From Catenaria anguillulae PL171 (lineage: Eukaryota > Blastocladiomycota > Blastocladiomycetes > Blastocladiales > Catenariaceae), in assembly GCA_002102555.1 (NCBI GenBank), contig MCFL01000026.1:62001-126000 (forward strand): 64,000 nucleotides of DNA, read 5' to 3'. Below are positions 12,270-25,700 of this stretch, one piece after another. Made by a program: the position numbers and the translations under genes. Positions within the stretch are counted from its first letter, which is position 1. Each line of letters starts with the position of its first letter. Under the pieces are notes generated by a model. That model did not search any database and was not told where the DNA came from. It saw only the letters and a program-made list of their open reading frames with translations.

Positions 12270-13250
12270 ATGACCACGTTCATCAACTACTCCTTTTCCG
12301 TCTCGACCCTGGCCTCGGCCTACGATTCCTCTGCCTCAGATGACACTTCCGCCCCCGGGACCGACTCGCAGGATGTGATGCCGACTAATGCTACCGATAC
12401 AATGCATGCCCCAAAGTGTGCCAATTGGATTGCTCCTGGCTCAACGCATGAATGGTGCTGCCAGCCCGTGTCTCACATCAAGGATGTCAGTGCCACCGCG
12501 GCCAACCAAGGGAAGCCAACCTTGCCACGCCTGACCTTCACGCCCACCACCACGATGTCGACTTCAAACCTTGCAAATATCTTCTTGACATGGCCTCCGT
12601 CTCACCCGCGACGTTGCAAGCTGGCCCGACTGCGACTGCTTTGTTGAGCCACAACATAAACACGACCACCAAGATTGCAGTCCAAACCCGCCATGTCGGC
12701 AGCCAAGAGAATTGCTTCATGCCCGTGTATCCCAATCGCCGCGACCAAATCGACCTTGAGAGCCATTCCACCTCGGACGCCTTCCTTTCAATGGCAAGCA
12801 CGCACTCTTCCGGCGCGTTCCAGGCACAAGACGATGACCCGGCGTTGCCTTCGTCCCAGTACCAGCAATATCCACACAGCCAAGAAGCCAGCATGCTGTA
12901 CCTGCTCTCGGGCGCACCCACGCCAGTCATGTGCACAGACGTTGTGGACGATGACGACGAGTGCTCGTCGTACGATGGCACGGACACGTCCTTGGGGAAG
13001 CTCAACCCGTCTCTGTTCGAAATGGACGGTGCTACGCTTCGGTCGGCTTCGCCGACAAGTGAAACGGACCACGCCTGGTCAGCTAATGGCGGCAAGATTT
13101 TTGACCGCGGAATCGACGCATCCTCGCACCTCGCCACGCTTGAGCTCGGCAATGAAAAGGAATCCACGCCCAAGGCATGGTGTGACAACTTTTTGGCGCG
13201 AACGCGGGGCAACGTAACGGCTCGAAGTGCGTACATACTTGCTTTGCTCA
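12270..13250 (+). CDS. Uncharacterised duplicated locus, copy A
   Basis: I do not recognise this protein. ATG at 12270 opens a Ser/Thr-rich frame through LTFTPTTT and ANIFLTWP, then coding-like text continues in another frame (12600-13220) through GAPTPVMCTDVVDDDDE, LGKLNPSLFEMDG and NFLARTRGN. A likely donor (gtgcgtac) follows at about 13228. Comparison with copy B at 15.9 kb shows that copy A lacks one T near 12593 (cctccgtc here, ccttccgtc there); supplying it joins the two frames. The segment is therefore one gene with a one-base deletion or sequence error. The protein is acidic in the middle, with no clear membrane segment or signal peptide. More open text runs on to 14046 (GEWHLRTVAHDR) and might be a later exon. 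Confidence 0.4.
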
Positions 13251-15706
13251 AGCGGCCGTTATGCGCCTCTCCTGGAGCTAATGTCAGCATGTCCTCGTCT
13301 TCCAATAGCGCCCGATCGCCCGACCTTTTTCGAACGCTTTCAGGCCGCATTCAAGTTGTCATTTGGCCGCCGCCGCATTGGCGCATCGCAATAGGCGCCG
13401 CGGGTCCAGTCGTCGCACCGGGTCGCACCTACTTACCGCCCATATCCTTCCTCGCCTTCTGCCCTTTCGATCTGCAACACGAAGATAACCGAAAAACAAG
13501 TGCTTCAGTCCCTCAGTATCCTCGCTCGTTTCATTTTCGACGACATGCACGCGTCACATTACATACCAAGCAAACCCTTACGTTGCTGCCGCCTGCCTTT
13601 GTACGCTCGCTACTTTGCGTGCGGAGTTGGTCGTTTACCACCGACTCATCAACAATCGTTCTACTTTTGCTGTGCGACTTGCATTGCATTCTCTGCCTTT
13701 GCCTTGGGCCATGGGTGGCTCAGCCATTTCAAGATCGAATTGTGCGGGCGTTACATTCTCCTCGTGTTTGGATGCAGTAAGTGCCCGCCTGTATCACGCC
13801 CGGCTGACCGAGATGCGAGAGATTTGCCTGGAGTATCGCTATACGGGCTTCGTTGGGATTCGTCAAGGCACACATTGCTTGTGGTCTGGTGGCATTTGCA
13901 GACAGTGGGGTGTGATTCAACAGTCATTGGGACGGCTCGTGGTGACCGAAGCCGCCGTTGCGCAGTTTGGCGGCCAAGTGCGGATCTCGGATGGTGAATG
14001 GCATTTGCGCACGGTGGCTCACGATCGCATTGCCACGAGTGTTTGAGCAGGGCGTGAATGGGACTAACACGGATCGGACCGTTGTCAACGGCGGAAATCT
14101 TCGAGCGCACAAGTGATTCAACGGAAATTTGGAGCGACAAGGTGGCCAGGCAGGGGCAAGAGCGGCGAGTTTCTGGGCTCACTTGCCTTCGCCTCACCGA
14201 CGCGCACAATGACGCGTCCAACTTGGCGGCCGAGCAGATGGCCGTGTATCCTCAAAGATGGGCTCAGAGCAACGTTGAATTTCCATGATACGACACGAGA
14301 CTATGCAACGACATCCGCGTGTCGCGATCGCAAGAACCGGCAGAGTTCAAGTTTGCGGGCGTTACACGTTTCGAGTCAGCTGTACGGCTGCTGTCAAACA
14401 AGCACGAGGATATTGGGTCGACGACGTGCGAAATGGACAAGCAGCGGTAGATTGTCAGACTGTGGACCTGTGACGGGTGCGTAGCGGCGACGACGGCAGT
14501 TTGATGCCTCTTTTCGGAAGCGTTGCCACGATCGGCTGCTCAGTTGGTATTCGCGGTGACGGTTCGTGGCGAGAGGGCAACGCATGAGTCAAGTTTTGGT
14601 TCTCCTCGTATCAAGACTGCTGACGTGCAAATGCAGAAAATAGTGTCGGCGCATGGCGAATGTGTAACGATTCGGCCATCGCGCCAGCGGACGCCAGGAT
14701 TTGGAAGGAGGGGTGCCGCGCGAGATGCGGCCAACTTGATGAAGAGACGGGAGAATCACAAGACCAACAGGCCACATGTGACGAGGGGTTTTCAGGGGCA
14801 GAGTCAAGTCCGGGCGAGCAGAATATCTGTCGGGAGAGCTTAAGGTGATTCAGCAATCCAAGAGCGAATGGCATCGGCGGAGCGCGATCAATTGAATACC
14901 GGTTGCTTATGTTGTTTCCGCCGTTGGCTGAATGATGTCCGTGCTTATTCCCAAGGGCGGTCCCCACAAGTTCGAATTGCTGTGAAGAGTGTGAAGTGAG
15001 GTACGTCCAAACTTTGCACCGAATCAAGCAGCCGTTCCCATCTCGTTCTCTTTGCAATCTGACATTCACGATTTGCACAGACCGTTGATGGTTCCATCAC
15101 CTTCGCCCGGAAAAAGAGAGGATCTTCGTCGAATTCAGCGCCATGATGCCATCGAAGAAGCCGTTGGATCGCATTTTCGCACTTGATACCAGTTGGATTC
15201 GAGTTGGCGTGTCAACGTTGTGGGCGAGAACAGGTACATGTGATGTTGTGGAGTGCCACACAAGACGAGGCCAAATTCGGGCCACGCATGCAAGAGATCA
15301 GATGCACAAGGAAATGATATCGTTGTGGGACGAGTGTGCTTAACACGACCATGCATGCCATGGAGTCCAATGATACATACGGTTGCACAGCAGGACGCCG
15401 CGCAAGACGTTTCAATATGGCGGTGAATCGAGGGCTGGCCGAATCGACTGACATGTGGTTGACTGGGCGCAAGGAATCATCATCAAGGTTGTGGGAACAA
15501 ACATTGTATAGGTGAGGCAGCGCCTGGTCAGGCTTCGACGCCTTTGAACCACTATTGCATTGTCGTCGGGTGGTCGACATGTGGTGGAGTTGGTGCTCAA
15601 TCGCCATCCATGATGCCCTACTCGTGTCTCTCGCTCTTTGGTGACATTCAATTTTGAAACAGAGATATCGGTGATGGGTGCTCTTCATGTCAGTCGTTGT
15701 ATTACT
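13251..15706. other. No confident gene between the duplicated copies
   Basis: Only short overlapping open frames on both strands. The stretch 13780-14046 on the plus strand reads somewhat like protein (CLEYRYTGFVGIRQG, GGQVRISDGEWHLR) and could be a 3' exon of copy A, but I cannot connect it in phase. From about 14.5 to 15.7 kb I see no convincing coding signal and no transposon ends. Confidence 0.5.
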
Positions 15707-15906
15707 ATTCCCTTGTGTTGGAAATAGTGTACGCAAGAATGCAGCAGTTACTTGAATCTGTTTTGGAATGGACGATTGCATCGTCAGCAAAGGCGGACGA
15801 CTGACACCTCTAACCCCCGGGCGCACACCGGCCGTCTTGACAACGATACTGACCTGCTCCACGCCGGCAAACGTGACCCATTGCAACCTCACGACAAACC
15901 GTCAAC

Positions 15907-16810
15907 ATGCCCACTCTCATCGTCAGCCACCTTTTCTCCTTCTCTGCCATGTCCTCACCCCACCACTGGCACGCGACACCTTGGCTTCCGTCATCAGGCC
16001 CGGCGCCTCTGCAAATGTCGCACCGGCGACTGCGACCAATGCAATGCACGCCAAAAGGCACCAAGTGGCTCGCCCCTGGTTCAAAGCCGGTTTCGTGCCG
16101 CCAACACGTGTCTCACATGGAGATCGATGCCTCCGCGGTCAACCGACACACGCCTCCCTGGTCGGGCCTGACATTCGCGCCGTCCATCGAAGAGTCGACT
16201 GCGAAACTTGTCAAAATCTTTCTGACCTGGCCTTCCGTCCCAGTTGCGACATTGCCCTTGGCATGCAACCCGATCGAGATTACCTGGCACCACATCAAAG
16301 GCACCACCGTACTAGTAATGGCCTCCTTCATCAGCCGTCCTGCTGTCAGCCAAGCGAGTCGCATCTTGCCCGCGGGTCCCAATCACCATGGTACTATCGG
16401 CGTCTTTGTGATCGACTCGACCCCGGACCGTTCATTTCAATGGACGGCAAGTATTGCCTTCGTACCGATACCAGCAAACTATCCACGATCAAGAGGTCAG
16501 CGTGCTCAATCGGCACTTCGGCGCACCCACGCCACTCATGTGTACGGCCTTTGTGGACGACGACGAGTACCAATCGTACCGCAGCACAGACACCTTGTTG
16601 GGGACGCTCAACCCGTCTTCGAAATGGACGGCGGGTGTGACACTACGGTCGCCGTCGCCGACAACTACAGCGGGCTATGGCCAATCGGTGGATGCGGCTG
16701 TCGTCGCCAAGAGACATTCCGGCTTACTCGACGCTGTTACAATCACAAACTCGTTTGAGCTCGCCAAAGACAAGCAAGTTTGGACCACGGCTTTGTGGGC
16801 AAGTTGACGA
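15907..16810 (+). pseudogene. Uncharacterised duplicated locus, copy B, diverged and frame-broken
   Basis: Tandem direct duplicate of the 12.27 kb locus, about 3.65 kb downstream. Matching landmarks in order are: an upstream block (ttcccttgtg.gaaatagtgt at 15.71 kb versus 12.01 kb, the latter just past the stop of the MDC1-like gene), the start context, KWLAPGS, VSHMEI, LTFAPS, KIFLTWP, FGAPTPLMCT, VDDDEYQSY, LLGTLNPS and a donor-like gtgcgttc near 16.82 kb. Reading these needs a change from the 15907 frame to the 16454 frame at about 16.45 kb, where a block present in copy A is missing. The most likely reading is a decaying copy; a functional gene with missed splice sites remains possible. 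Confidence 0.45.
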
Positions 16811-17169
16811 CTCAGAGTGCGTTCTTGTTTCGCACAAACAGTTATGATACTAATCACCACGTTACTGCCGCTCCCCAACCTCGGCCGCAGTGTCCGACGT
16901 ACGGTACGCACCTGTGTTGTATGGATGAACCATTCTTGAATGCCTTTGGTCTGAAATGGTTACATGACGATTCAGTCTCAGCTTGCTCGTACATGACCCA
17001 ACATGGCGAAATCGAACTCTTCCTCGGACTGACCGCCAGTACATCGTCAACGTCGAGCTGTTGTTGTGTGGAAGGCATTACCTTGTATCCAACATGGGTT
17101 TGGATAAAAATGACATGGAATTGAGCAAAACTCGGCACACAGTATACAAGAACTCAACATGAATCACCT
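16811..17169. other. No gene seen
   Basis: The stretch lies between copy B and the 3' end of the polymerase gene on the opposite strand. Only short shadow frames are present. Confidence 0.5.
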
Positions 17170-20100
17170 TTAGGCCGCCTTATTCAACCGCATGTACCCA
17201 AAGAGCTGAGCCAAATCCACCTGCGTCCGATCATTCACCTGAAGGTACGCATCCACAACGCCAAACACCTTCTTGTACATGAACTCGACTCCCTCGCGCT
17301 TCAACATAATCTCGACCCCGGAACTCGACACATTGGCCGCCGCACTTGTCGCCGCCGTGTCCGCATTGGCCTGCGCGTGCATCTTGCGCTGGCGGTCCAC
17401 ATCAAACAAGCTGGCAAAGTACGCCAGCTGTCGGTACAGCTGATGTGGCGAGTACACGAGCGCCACCTTGTTCGGGCACGCCGGCCAAAGCGGGCACTTG
17501 CCAAACACGCGCACCGCGCGCGTGTGGTGTGTGCGGTGCCGGCACGCCTCGTCCGTGCACTGGACCCACATTTGCTCGTACCGCGCCACGTGGATGCGGA
17601 CCGCCGTGGCGAGCTGGGCCGCGACTGACGGCAAGGCCACAGGGACGCGGCAAGTCGGGCACGTCCAGCAGGGCTCCATAACATTGTTGCCCAAATCGAG
17701 TGCAAACCCTGGGACGGCAAATGGACCGCAAGCCGAGCACTTGAGCGTAAGTTTTTCGGCGTGCGCAAACCGCTCTTCGTCCGTGAGCATGGCGTCCAGC
17801 GGTTGCACATCGTTCGGGTCGGCATTGCCGCCGTGTGCGCCCGATGACCCACCGCCGTACGAGTGCATGCCATAGTGGCGCGCGTCCAGGCCGAGTTTAT
17901 CTGCGAGCTGTGCCGGGTCGGTGCCCTCGATCACGGCGCACAACCGAGTCACGGGCGGGAGGACTTGTTGGCCAAGGTACCATTCAACATCGACCTTGAG
18001 CGTTGGGTCGCGCGCGAAATCTGCCGGATGACGTGCACGAAGGGCAATACTCGAACTCGAGGATAAACTTGGTTGTTGCTGCTGCTGCTGATGCTCGGCC
18101 GCACCTTCGGTCTTGACGGCAGTCGTCGCCGCCGAGGTAATCACATACGGCACCGTTGCTCCAACTTGAACGACCTCGCCCCTCGCCTCCATCGCCAATG
18201 CCACCTGTACGTGCGGTTGTGACGCGGCATCCGCATACTCCCTTGGCCGCTTGGTCAATCCCTTGTTAATCACAAACAAATCCAATGGCACTTTTCCTTC
18301 CCTTGCCTCCTCCGCCGTCCGCTCCAAAAATCCATGGATCTCTTGAATGACTTGCTCCCTCGGCAGGCCCGACATGAGCAGCTGATGCAAGACAAACTCG
18401 GACACGTGATGCGATAGCCCACACCAATCACGGCGTACCAAATCCAAGCCCTTTACCTCCATTTTGCGCGAGATGCGTTCGGGCGGACCCTCGAGATCGC
18501 CCTCAATCGTGACTGCCGCGTACTTTTTCTTTTTGAGCAGCAACATGCGCTCAAACACGCCATCCATTTCAATCTCGAGGCACCGGTACCGCTTGTTGAC
18601 GAGATCCTTGAGCTTGTTGCCCATGGCCGTGACTTGTTTTGGGTCGAGCGTGTTTGCGTGAATCATGATCGAATCCGTGTCGCCGTAAATCACATGCATG
18701 CCGTGGTTGTTGGCCAAGTCCACGGTCGATTGCAAAATCTCGCGACCCTGTCGGGTAATGAGCGCGGCCAGGGGCTTGCAGTAAAATCGCGAAAACGTAA
18801 AGCCAAGACACCCGTACATGGAATTGGCCGTGAGCTTGAGCGCCAGTTGCCGGATATTGTACTGGGCGTACTCTGCACCCGACGCCTTTTTCATGAGCCC
18901 CTTGACTTGCTTTCGGCGGTCGACGAGCGTCTTGATGAGACGCGGCAGAATGCCCGGCGGATTAAGGTCGGGCAGAGGCGGAAAGCCAGCTTCGTCGAGT
19001 AGTGTGCGCGACACGGATGTGAAGCAAATATTGTACTCTTGGATGATGGACGGGTACAGCGAGTTGAAGTCGAGCAACAGCACGTAGCTGTCGTAAAACC
19101 CGCGCTTGGGCTCAAGCACGAGACCACCGGCGTACTGCGGCTTGCGACGAGCGTTTTTGCTCGCGCCGGCTCCGCCCGCCCCTGTTGCAGGCGCTTCGGG
19201 GCCAACATGCGCCATGCCCGCGGGGGTCCCGTCCTCGTCCTCGTCCATGTCTTCAATGCCAATCTGCGCCTCCTCGACCTGCTTGCCAACCGTGGCTTTG
19301 CCCATGCCAGCGGCCCCATGCCCGTGCGTTGCAGCCCCAAACGACTTGTCGGGTACCACGTACTTTTCGCCATGAAACTCGTGCAGCAGCAAGTATTCGT
19401 TGCGCTCGGCCCTGCCGCCAATCATGGTCCTTGACCACACGTTTCCGCAAATGTTGGACAGCTGCTTGTACAGCGAAATGGCATTCAACTTGTGCATGAG
19501 GCGCATCACGAGCACACAATCCTCGACCGTGTACTGAACCAAGGCCCTCAATTGTGGCATGGACTCGAACTGATTACGGATCGTGGCGTGGTCCAAATCG
19601 GGGCGCACGTGCTTGAGATGTTGCTCGGCCAAGTAGTTGAGCGAATACGACTTGCTCGACCCAATAAACTCTTTTGCCGCCAAGTACGTGTCGAGCAACA
19701 GCCGGCCCGACGCGATGGTCCTTGCCTGGGATTGCTTGACGGGCAACACGGTCCGGCGAAGCCGCCCGAGCTTACTCCACTCGTGCCCTTGCAAGTTGAG
19801 GGCTTTGAACCGGGCGCTTAGCACGTCCATGTCAAAGCCGCAAATGTTGTGGCCCACAAGCACATCGGGGTCTTGCTGGAACACGTGCGCAAGGAAGCGC
19901 CCAAGCATGGCGCGTTCCGACGTGACGCTGGCCGCCTCCGAGGGCGGAATCGACAGCGGCATACCGGGCAGCGGCGAGCGCAGGAGGACGAGACGGGACA
20001 CGGGCGAGGGTTCGGCGTGCGAGTTGTCGAGCGACGCGGTCCATGTGAGCGCCGTCACTGTGAGCACTTCTTGCTGCGACTTGGCGTTGAGCATGGTCTT

Positions 20101-22001
20101 GATGGACAGGGTCATGACGGTGACTGGCGGCGGCGATCCGCAGCTAGACTGATCAGCCACCACGCGAATGGTCTTTGGGTCGGCAACGGCACATTCGACC
20201 TTGGCCCACGACACGCTCGGTGGGCCAACTTGTGCATTGGCAATCTCGATCCAGCACGGGCCCATGAGCTTGCGCTTCAAGACGAGCATCTCGAGCGGTG
20301 ACGTGCCTGTGCCAAACACGTGCGAAAAGGTTTCACCTTGCAAGTCTGCAGGCAACCCGGGCTCGTCGTACCCGTAGCACACCTTCATCCATTGCTCTGT
20401 GCGTGGCACATCTGGTACCTCAAACGCATAGTTGCGCTCGACAAACTTGGATGCGAACTTGGAAATGCGGTTGTGTCGGCGGATCTGATCAAACTCTTGG
20501 TACACGTCCATGGGCCCAATTTCCTCGTCCGTGGGCACCCAGGCAGAGTTTGACCCTGGCGGCTTCATGTGCCGAGTTGCACGCGGGAGAATAAACAAGT
20601 TGCGCTCAATGCCCTTGACCACAGCACAGCACGACGTCCACTTGTCGCCTGACCGCACTTTGCCAAACAGGTACACGGTGCCGTGAACCTCGGCCGCGTC
20701 CATGTAGTACATGCGAAGCGTCGAGTTGTCCGGTTCGAGAACATTGGCTGCGATAGCGGACGTGGATGAGGACGACGAGGAAGCGGGCATGGCCGAGGGC
20801 ACGTTGGTCATGGTAGACATTTCTGGGAACGAGGGCACGTCGAGGGCCGTGAATTTGGCCTTGGGTTTGATGGTCGAGATTTTTTTCACGGCAGGGACCG
20901 TTGGGGCCGCCTTGGGGCAGACGGGATCGTCTAGAACGTCTTCCTTGACCGTGGGCACGGATGCGGAGGTCGATGCGGCAACAGTGGGCTCGAGTGCCGA
21001 CGATGAAGTGGCTGCAAGAGTGGCAGTGCCAGACGTTGATGGCAAAGGAAGCGTGAAATCACGCCCCAGGTCCATGTTCGAGTCGTCAAATGAAGGTAAC
21101 TCGGTTGCCGTGACCGACTTGACGGTCGCAGGCTTGCGCGCCGCCGAAGAGACGGACTGGTCCACGTCCATATCATCCTCGTGCTGCTGCGGCGTGGTCA
21201 AGTATGCCAGGGACGACGCAGTGGACGAGAACCCACGCGCAGCCGACGACAGCGGCATGGATGCGTTCGCATGCTTGAGCATGTTGGGTACCAAGCGACG
21301 CTTCTTTGTTGGTACTGGATTGAACATGGCCGGTGTCGAAGTCGACAAGGATGATCCAAAGGGGCTCGAGGTGTCGTCGTCATCGTCCATGAGCGAGGCC
21401 AGAAAGGCGGACTCGTCCTTGGAGGAGGGTTTGGGCAGCTGGGGTTGTGCGTTGGCGGGCAAGCCAATCTTTGGCTTTGTCCACCAAATGAGGTTGTGAG
21501 AAACGAATGGATCCAACGATGGGCGTGGACGCATACCTTTGGTTTGGCGCTCATTGCCTTGGTTTCGGCCTTTGCGAAAGCTGCAGCAATCGACGACGAC
21601 GCAGACGCAGATGACGGAGCTGGCTCGCCTGTCCTTGACCGCTTTTTGGTGTTGACCTCAGCCTTGCCCTTGCCTTTGCCCTTGGCCTTGGATCCATGAT
21701 CATCGTCGTCATCCGAGTACCCGCCCTCTTCCCAATCCTCAAGCACGTTGGCGTACCCGGATCCGTCATCGTCCACAACAAATGACTCTTCGCGCAACCG
21801 GTCACGGGCAATGCGCCGGTACTCGTCATCATCGACGAGATCGTATACGTCGGCAGCAGATTCGTCGTCGACTTGATACTGCTCGGCACGGGAAGTGATG
21901 CCAAGCTTTGCATCGCGCAGGGCCCGAAGGCGGTCGAGCTTGGTGCCCGAGGAAGCCGAGCCTACGCCCGTTGCTGATCGGCGGGAGCGAGTCGAGGACA
22001 T
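17170..22001 (-). CDS. POL1: DNA polymerase alpha catalytic subunit
   Basis: Replicative family-B polymerase that extends primase RNA primers in the polymerase alpha-primase complex. Two exons (22001-21537 and 21474-17170, phase 0, 62-bp intron) give 1589 residues, close to the usual ~1450-1500. An acidic N-terminal regulatory region (YRRIARDRLREESFVVDD) is followed by an exonuclease-like domain (VLVGHNICGFDMD), motif A DFNSLYPSIIQEYN near residue 957, motif B KLTANSMYGCLGFTFSRFY near 1036 and motif C YGDTDSIMI near 1085. The C-terminal zinc-binding module (CSACGPFAVPG, CWTCPTC, CTDEACRHRT, CPLWPACPN) binds the B subunit and primase. QEYNICF after motif A is typical of alpha rather than delta or zeta. 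The second exon is 4.3 kb of unbroken frame, unlike the neighbouring loci with frame breaks. Confidence 0.97.
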
Positions 22002-22764
22002 TGTGCGTGCGACAGAACGGAGTGAGTCACTGGCCGTGAAGAGATGTGATGGAAGCTGTGCGGGGTGCGAGTGGCAATGGTGGGCGTTTCATAGAGTAGT
22101 GCATGGAGCAGCGGTTGACATGATGCTAGCTCGATAGGTTGTAGCGTGGTCCGCGGCAACAACAATCCTCAGGCTGCGTGCGTTCCCTATGCACGCGAGA
22201 CCGGACGACGTGAGACGAGAAAGCAGAGTCGAGCGTGAGATTGAGAGGAGGGGAACGTGACTTGCGCGTGAGCGCACACGTGTCATGCTGAGAGCGGCGA
22301 ACCGCAAGCGTGATGTCATTTGGCATTTGGCCTGCATGCATCACTCGCTTGGTTCCACTAGTACTCGCATTATTCCATTCGAATTCGAATGCTATTCCAC
22401 TGCAAATCGAAAGCCACCAAATGGTCAGCACTGCGAGCGAGCGAGTGCCGACAGCAGCGGCCGGCAGCAGTGCTCTGTGATGGCCAACAGCTGCAGCGGT
22501 TGCGGGCACCGATGATGTCTGCCCCACCATCCGGATCCGGTGCCTCCAGAGCAACAAGCGCAACAGGCTATGCTGATGATGATGCCACGTCGTCGATTGT
22601 CGTCCACGGCATGGCCAGCCTTTCATTGGCTTGGCTTCAAGATGGGAGAAGCCCCGTCTCTCTTTGGCTGTCGTGTCACATCCTCAATCCTCGATGCAAT
22701 AGTCTCGTCAATATTTCCTTCCCATCAACCAACAATAATCCATCGTCCCACATAGTCTTCAAAG
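22002..22764. promoter_or_regulatory. Divergent promoter region, polymerase alpha and lipin
   Basis: The 763 bp lie between divergent starts. The palindrome AGTGAGTCACT sits at 22021-22031, only 20 bp before the polymerase ATG. No coding signal was recognised. Assignment is by position. Confidence 0.5.
22021..22031. promoter_or_regulatory. AGTGAGTCACT palindrome upstream of polymerase alpha
   Basis: Identical 11-mer to those at 7200 and 27104, 20 bp upstream of the polymerase start codon. It carries the TGAGTCA core. A regulatory role is inferred from recurrence. Confidence 0.4.
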
Positions 22765-25700
22765 ATGGCGTCCACGGCCGGCAGCGTCATGTCCAAAGTG
22801 ACGTCGCTGCTCATGACCGTGACCGACTTCTACAAGGACATCAACCCGTCGACGCTCTCGGGCGCCATTGACATTGTCGTCGTCCAGCACCAGGACGGAT
22901 CCCTGGCCGCCTCGCCGTTCCACGTCCGCTTCGGAAAGCTCCAGCTGCTGCGCCCCTACGAGAAGGTGGTCGAGGTCAAGATCAATGACCAGGTCGTTCC
23001 CGACCTCAAGATGAAGGTTGGCGATGCCGGTGAGGCCTTCTTTGTCGTCGAGACGGACGACCCCTCAGTTGCGCCCTCGGAGCTCGCCACCTCGCCCATC
23101 ACACACCCAGTGTCTCCCATGACGGCCGCCGCCACGGCGCTCACTGCTGCCGCCACGTCGACGTCACCTCTCACTTCGGCCACGACGGTCTCGGCCGCTC
23201 TTGAACCACTCGACTTGGGAGAATCCATGTCTTCCACAGCGACAGCCACGGCAGCAACTGCGTCCACCACAGCCGCCACCTTGCATGCTGTCACACTCAA
23301 CACTTCCACACCTTCTTCCAACGCGTTTATTCCCAACGACGCCACAGCAGATGCTCGACTGACACCCGCACCTGTCTTGTCCGACGACCTTTCACCGCTC
23401 GATGCGGTCATCGCAACGGCAGTTGCCGCGTCTCCAGACCTTGCCGCGTCAACCCCCATGTCACCCGTCCAACAAGTGTCTCCTCAAGTCATGGACGGCG
23501 AGCTGACTGCTTCGCCAAAGTTGACTGCGGTCGATGAGCCCGTCCCTGAGGTGACGGATGATCTCGGTGCGCAATACTCTTCTTTCCTTGTGCAGTCGTG
23601 CTCCCCTCTCTAACTTTTTCGATCCTGACCCCGATACAGCCAACTCGTACCATTCTGCTTCGGAATTCGAACTATCGGATCAAGACGTCCCCATCACAAA
23701 TGCTGATGCCGACAATGAAAACGCACCTCCCTCGCCCAGCCACATTGCCATTGACGTTGACCATGTACCCGCCTCGAGCAAGTCCACCGCTGGTTTGTTT
23801 TCCTGTCCACATCATTTCGATCCTTCACATTTATTCACACGCGCGCATCTGCAATTGACATAGTTGACATCCACCCGTTTTCCGATACTGAGCTCGACAT
23901 GGACTCGCGTGACCATGTCCACGCTCACTCTCACAAATCGCGGACATCGCCCAAGTCGGACACGGAGCTCGAATTCCACGAATTGTCGACTTCGCCACCG
24001 GCCTCCTCGTCCATGAAATGGATGTGGGGATGGGGAAAGATGCCCACGGTCAGTAAGCCGTCATCCGCCGAAGCAGCCGGCGACCGCGGCAGCAACTCGC
24101 CGAGCCCAACGACACCCACGGCGTCGCAGATGCCCGTGGCCAGAAGCTTGGAGGCACCTGCCATTGCGGGCGATTTGGATGGAGGAGCTGGCGAGGACGG
24201 TGCCGCGCCGGTAGCCATGTCACTTGCAGGGTTCCGCAAAGACGTACGCTTCAACATTCACTTGTTTTCAACCGTACTGAGGGTAAACTAATCGGAAAGC
24301 CATTTTCTCTAGTTGACCCACGCCGAGTTCCAATCCAAGCGCATTTCGCACTCGCACTTCCTCTCACAAGCATCCGCGCTCCTCACCCACCCCAACCTGG
24401 TTGTCCGCATGCAAGGCCAATACTACCCCTGGTCGGTCGCTGCCCCAATGCTCGCAAGCATGCTGGCCTTTGGACAGCCGCTTCCGTCCTCGACGGTGGA
24501 GCAAATGCTGCAAGCTGCCCCAACGGTCCCTGCCGCAGCGACCGAATCCAAGCCGTCGCGCCGGTCCACTTGGCGGTGGTGGTCGCGCAGCAGCGCCAAC
24601 ACACAAGGCATCGGCACAAGCGATCGAGGCGGGGTTGGTGTCACACCCGCGAGCTTGCTTGGCGAGTTTCATGGCGACCCGCCCTCGGCGGCGGCGGCGG
24701 CGGTGGCCAAACCAACCTTGGCCGACACGGGCCGTGCCCAGTCTGAACTGGCGGGCCACCTCTTGTCGCCCACTTCACCCTCCGACGCGACATTGGCGGC
24801 CAGCGGAACGTCTCCGCCGCTCCGGTCGCAGTCCACAGGCGCCATTGACTTGCCTGCGTCGCCCGTCTCCTCAACTGCGGGATCGCCCCCACAAGCTCCC
24901 GTGCCAAAGAAGCACTACTTCAAAACGCTTCGCTTGACGTCGGACCAGCTCAAATCTCTCCCGCTGCGCCGCGGCATCAATCACGTGACATTTACGGTAC
25001 TGTCCTCGCTGCAAGGCGCGGCGGAATGCCACTCACGCATCTTCCTGTGGGACTCGACCGAACACGTGGTGATTTCCGACATTGACGGGACTATCACGAA
25101 GTCCGATGCCCTGGGCCACATCTTTACCATGCTGGGCCGCGACTGGACGCACTCTGGCGTGGCTTCGCTCTACACTCAAGTGCGCAACAACGGGTACCAA
25201 ATGCTGTACCTGACGTCGCGCGCCATTGGCCAGGCTCAGTACACGCGCAACTACCTCAACAAGGTAGAGCAGGGCACGTACCAGCTGCCCGACGGGCCCG
25301 TGTTCCTGTCGCCCGACCGGCTCGTTGCCGCATTCACGCGCGAAGTGATCCAGCGCCGCCCCGAAGAGTTTAAAGTGGCTTGCTTGCGCGACATTCGCGC
25401 GCTGTTTGCACCCGACACCAAATCCCCGTTTTACGCCGGGTTTGGCAACCGCCACACGGATGCCTACTCGTATCGTGCTGTGGGCGTGCCCACGAGTCGT
25501 ATCTTTACCATCAACCCGGACGGCGAGCTCAAGCGCGAGTTGCTCGAAGGGTACAAGGCAACCTACTTGGACTTGGGCAATCTTGTCGACCAGATCTTCC
25601 CGCCTGTCGGCACGCGCCATGTGGTCGATAACGAGTTTAACGACTGGTCGTTTTGGCGTCGCGGCTTGCCCACGGTGCCCATCGAGTTGCTTGGGTTGGA

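Noticed and set aside
13780-14046. Possible WSC-type Cys pattern (EICLEYRYTGFVGI...C)
   Set aside because: Only a few cysteines fit, there is no signal peptide, and the segment cannot be joined in phase to a gene.
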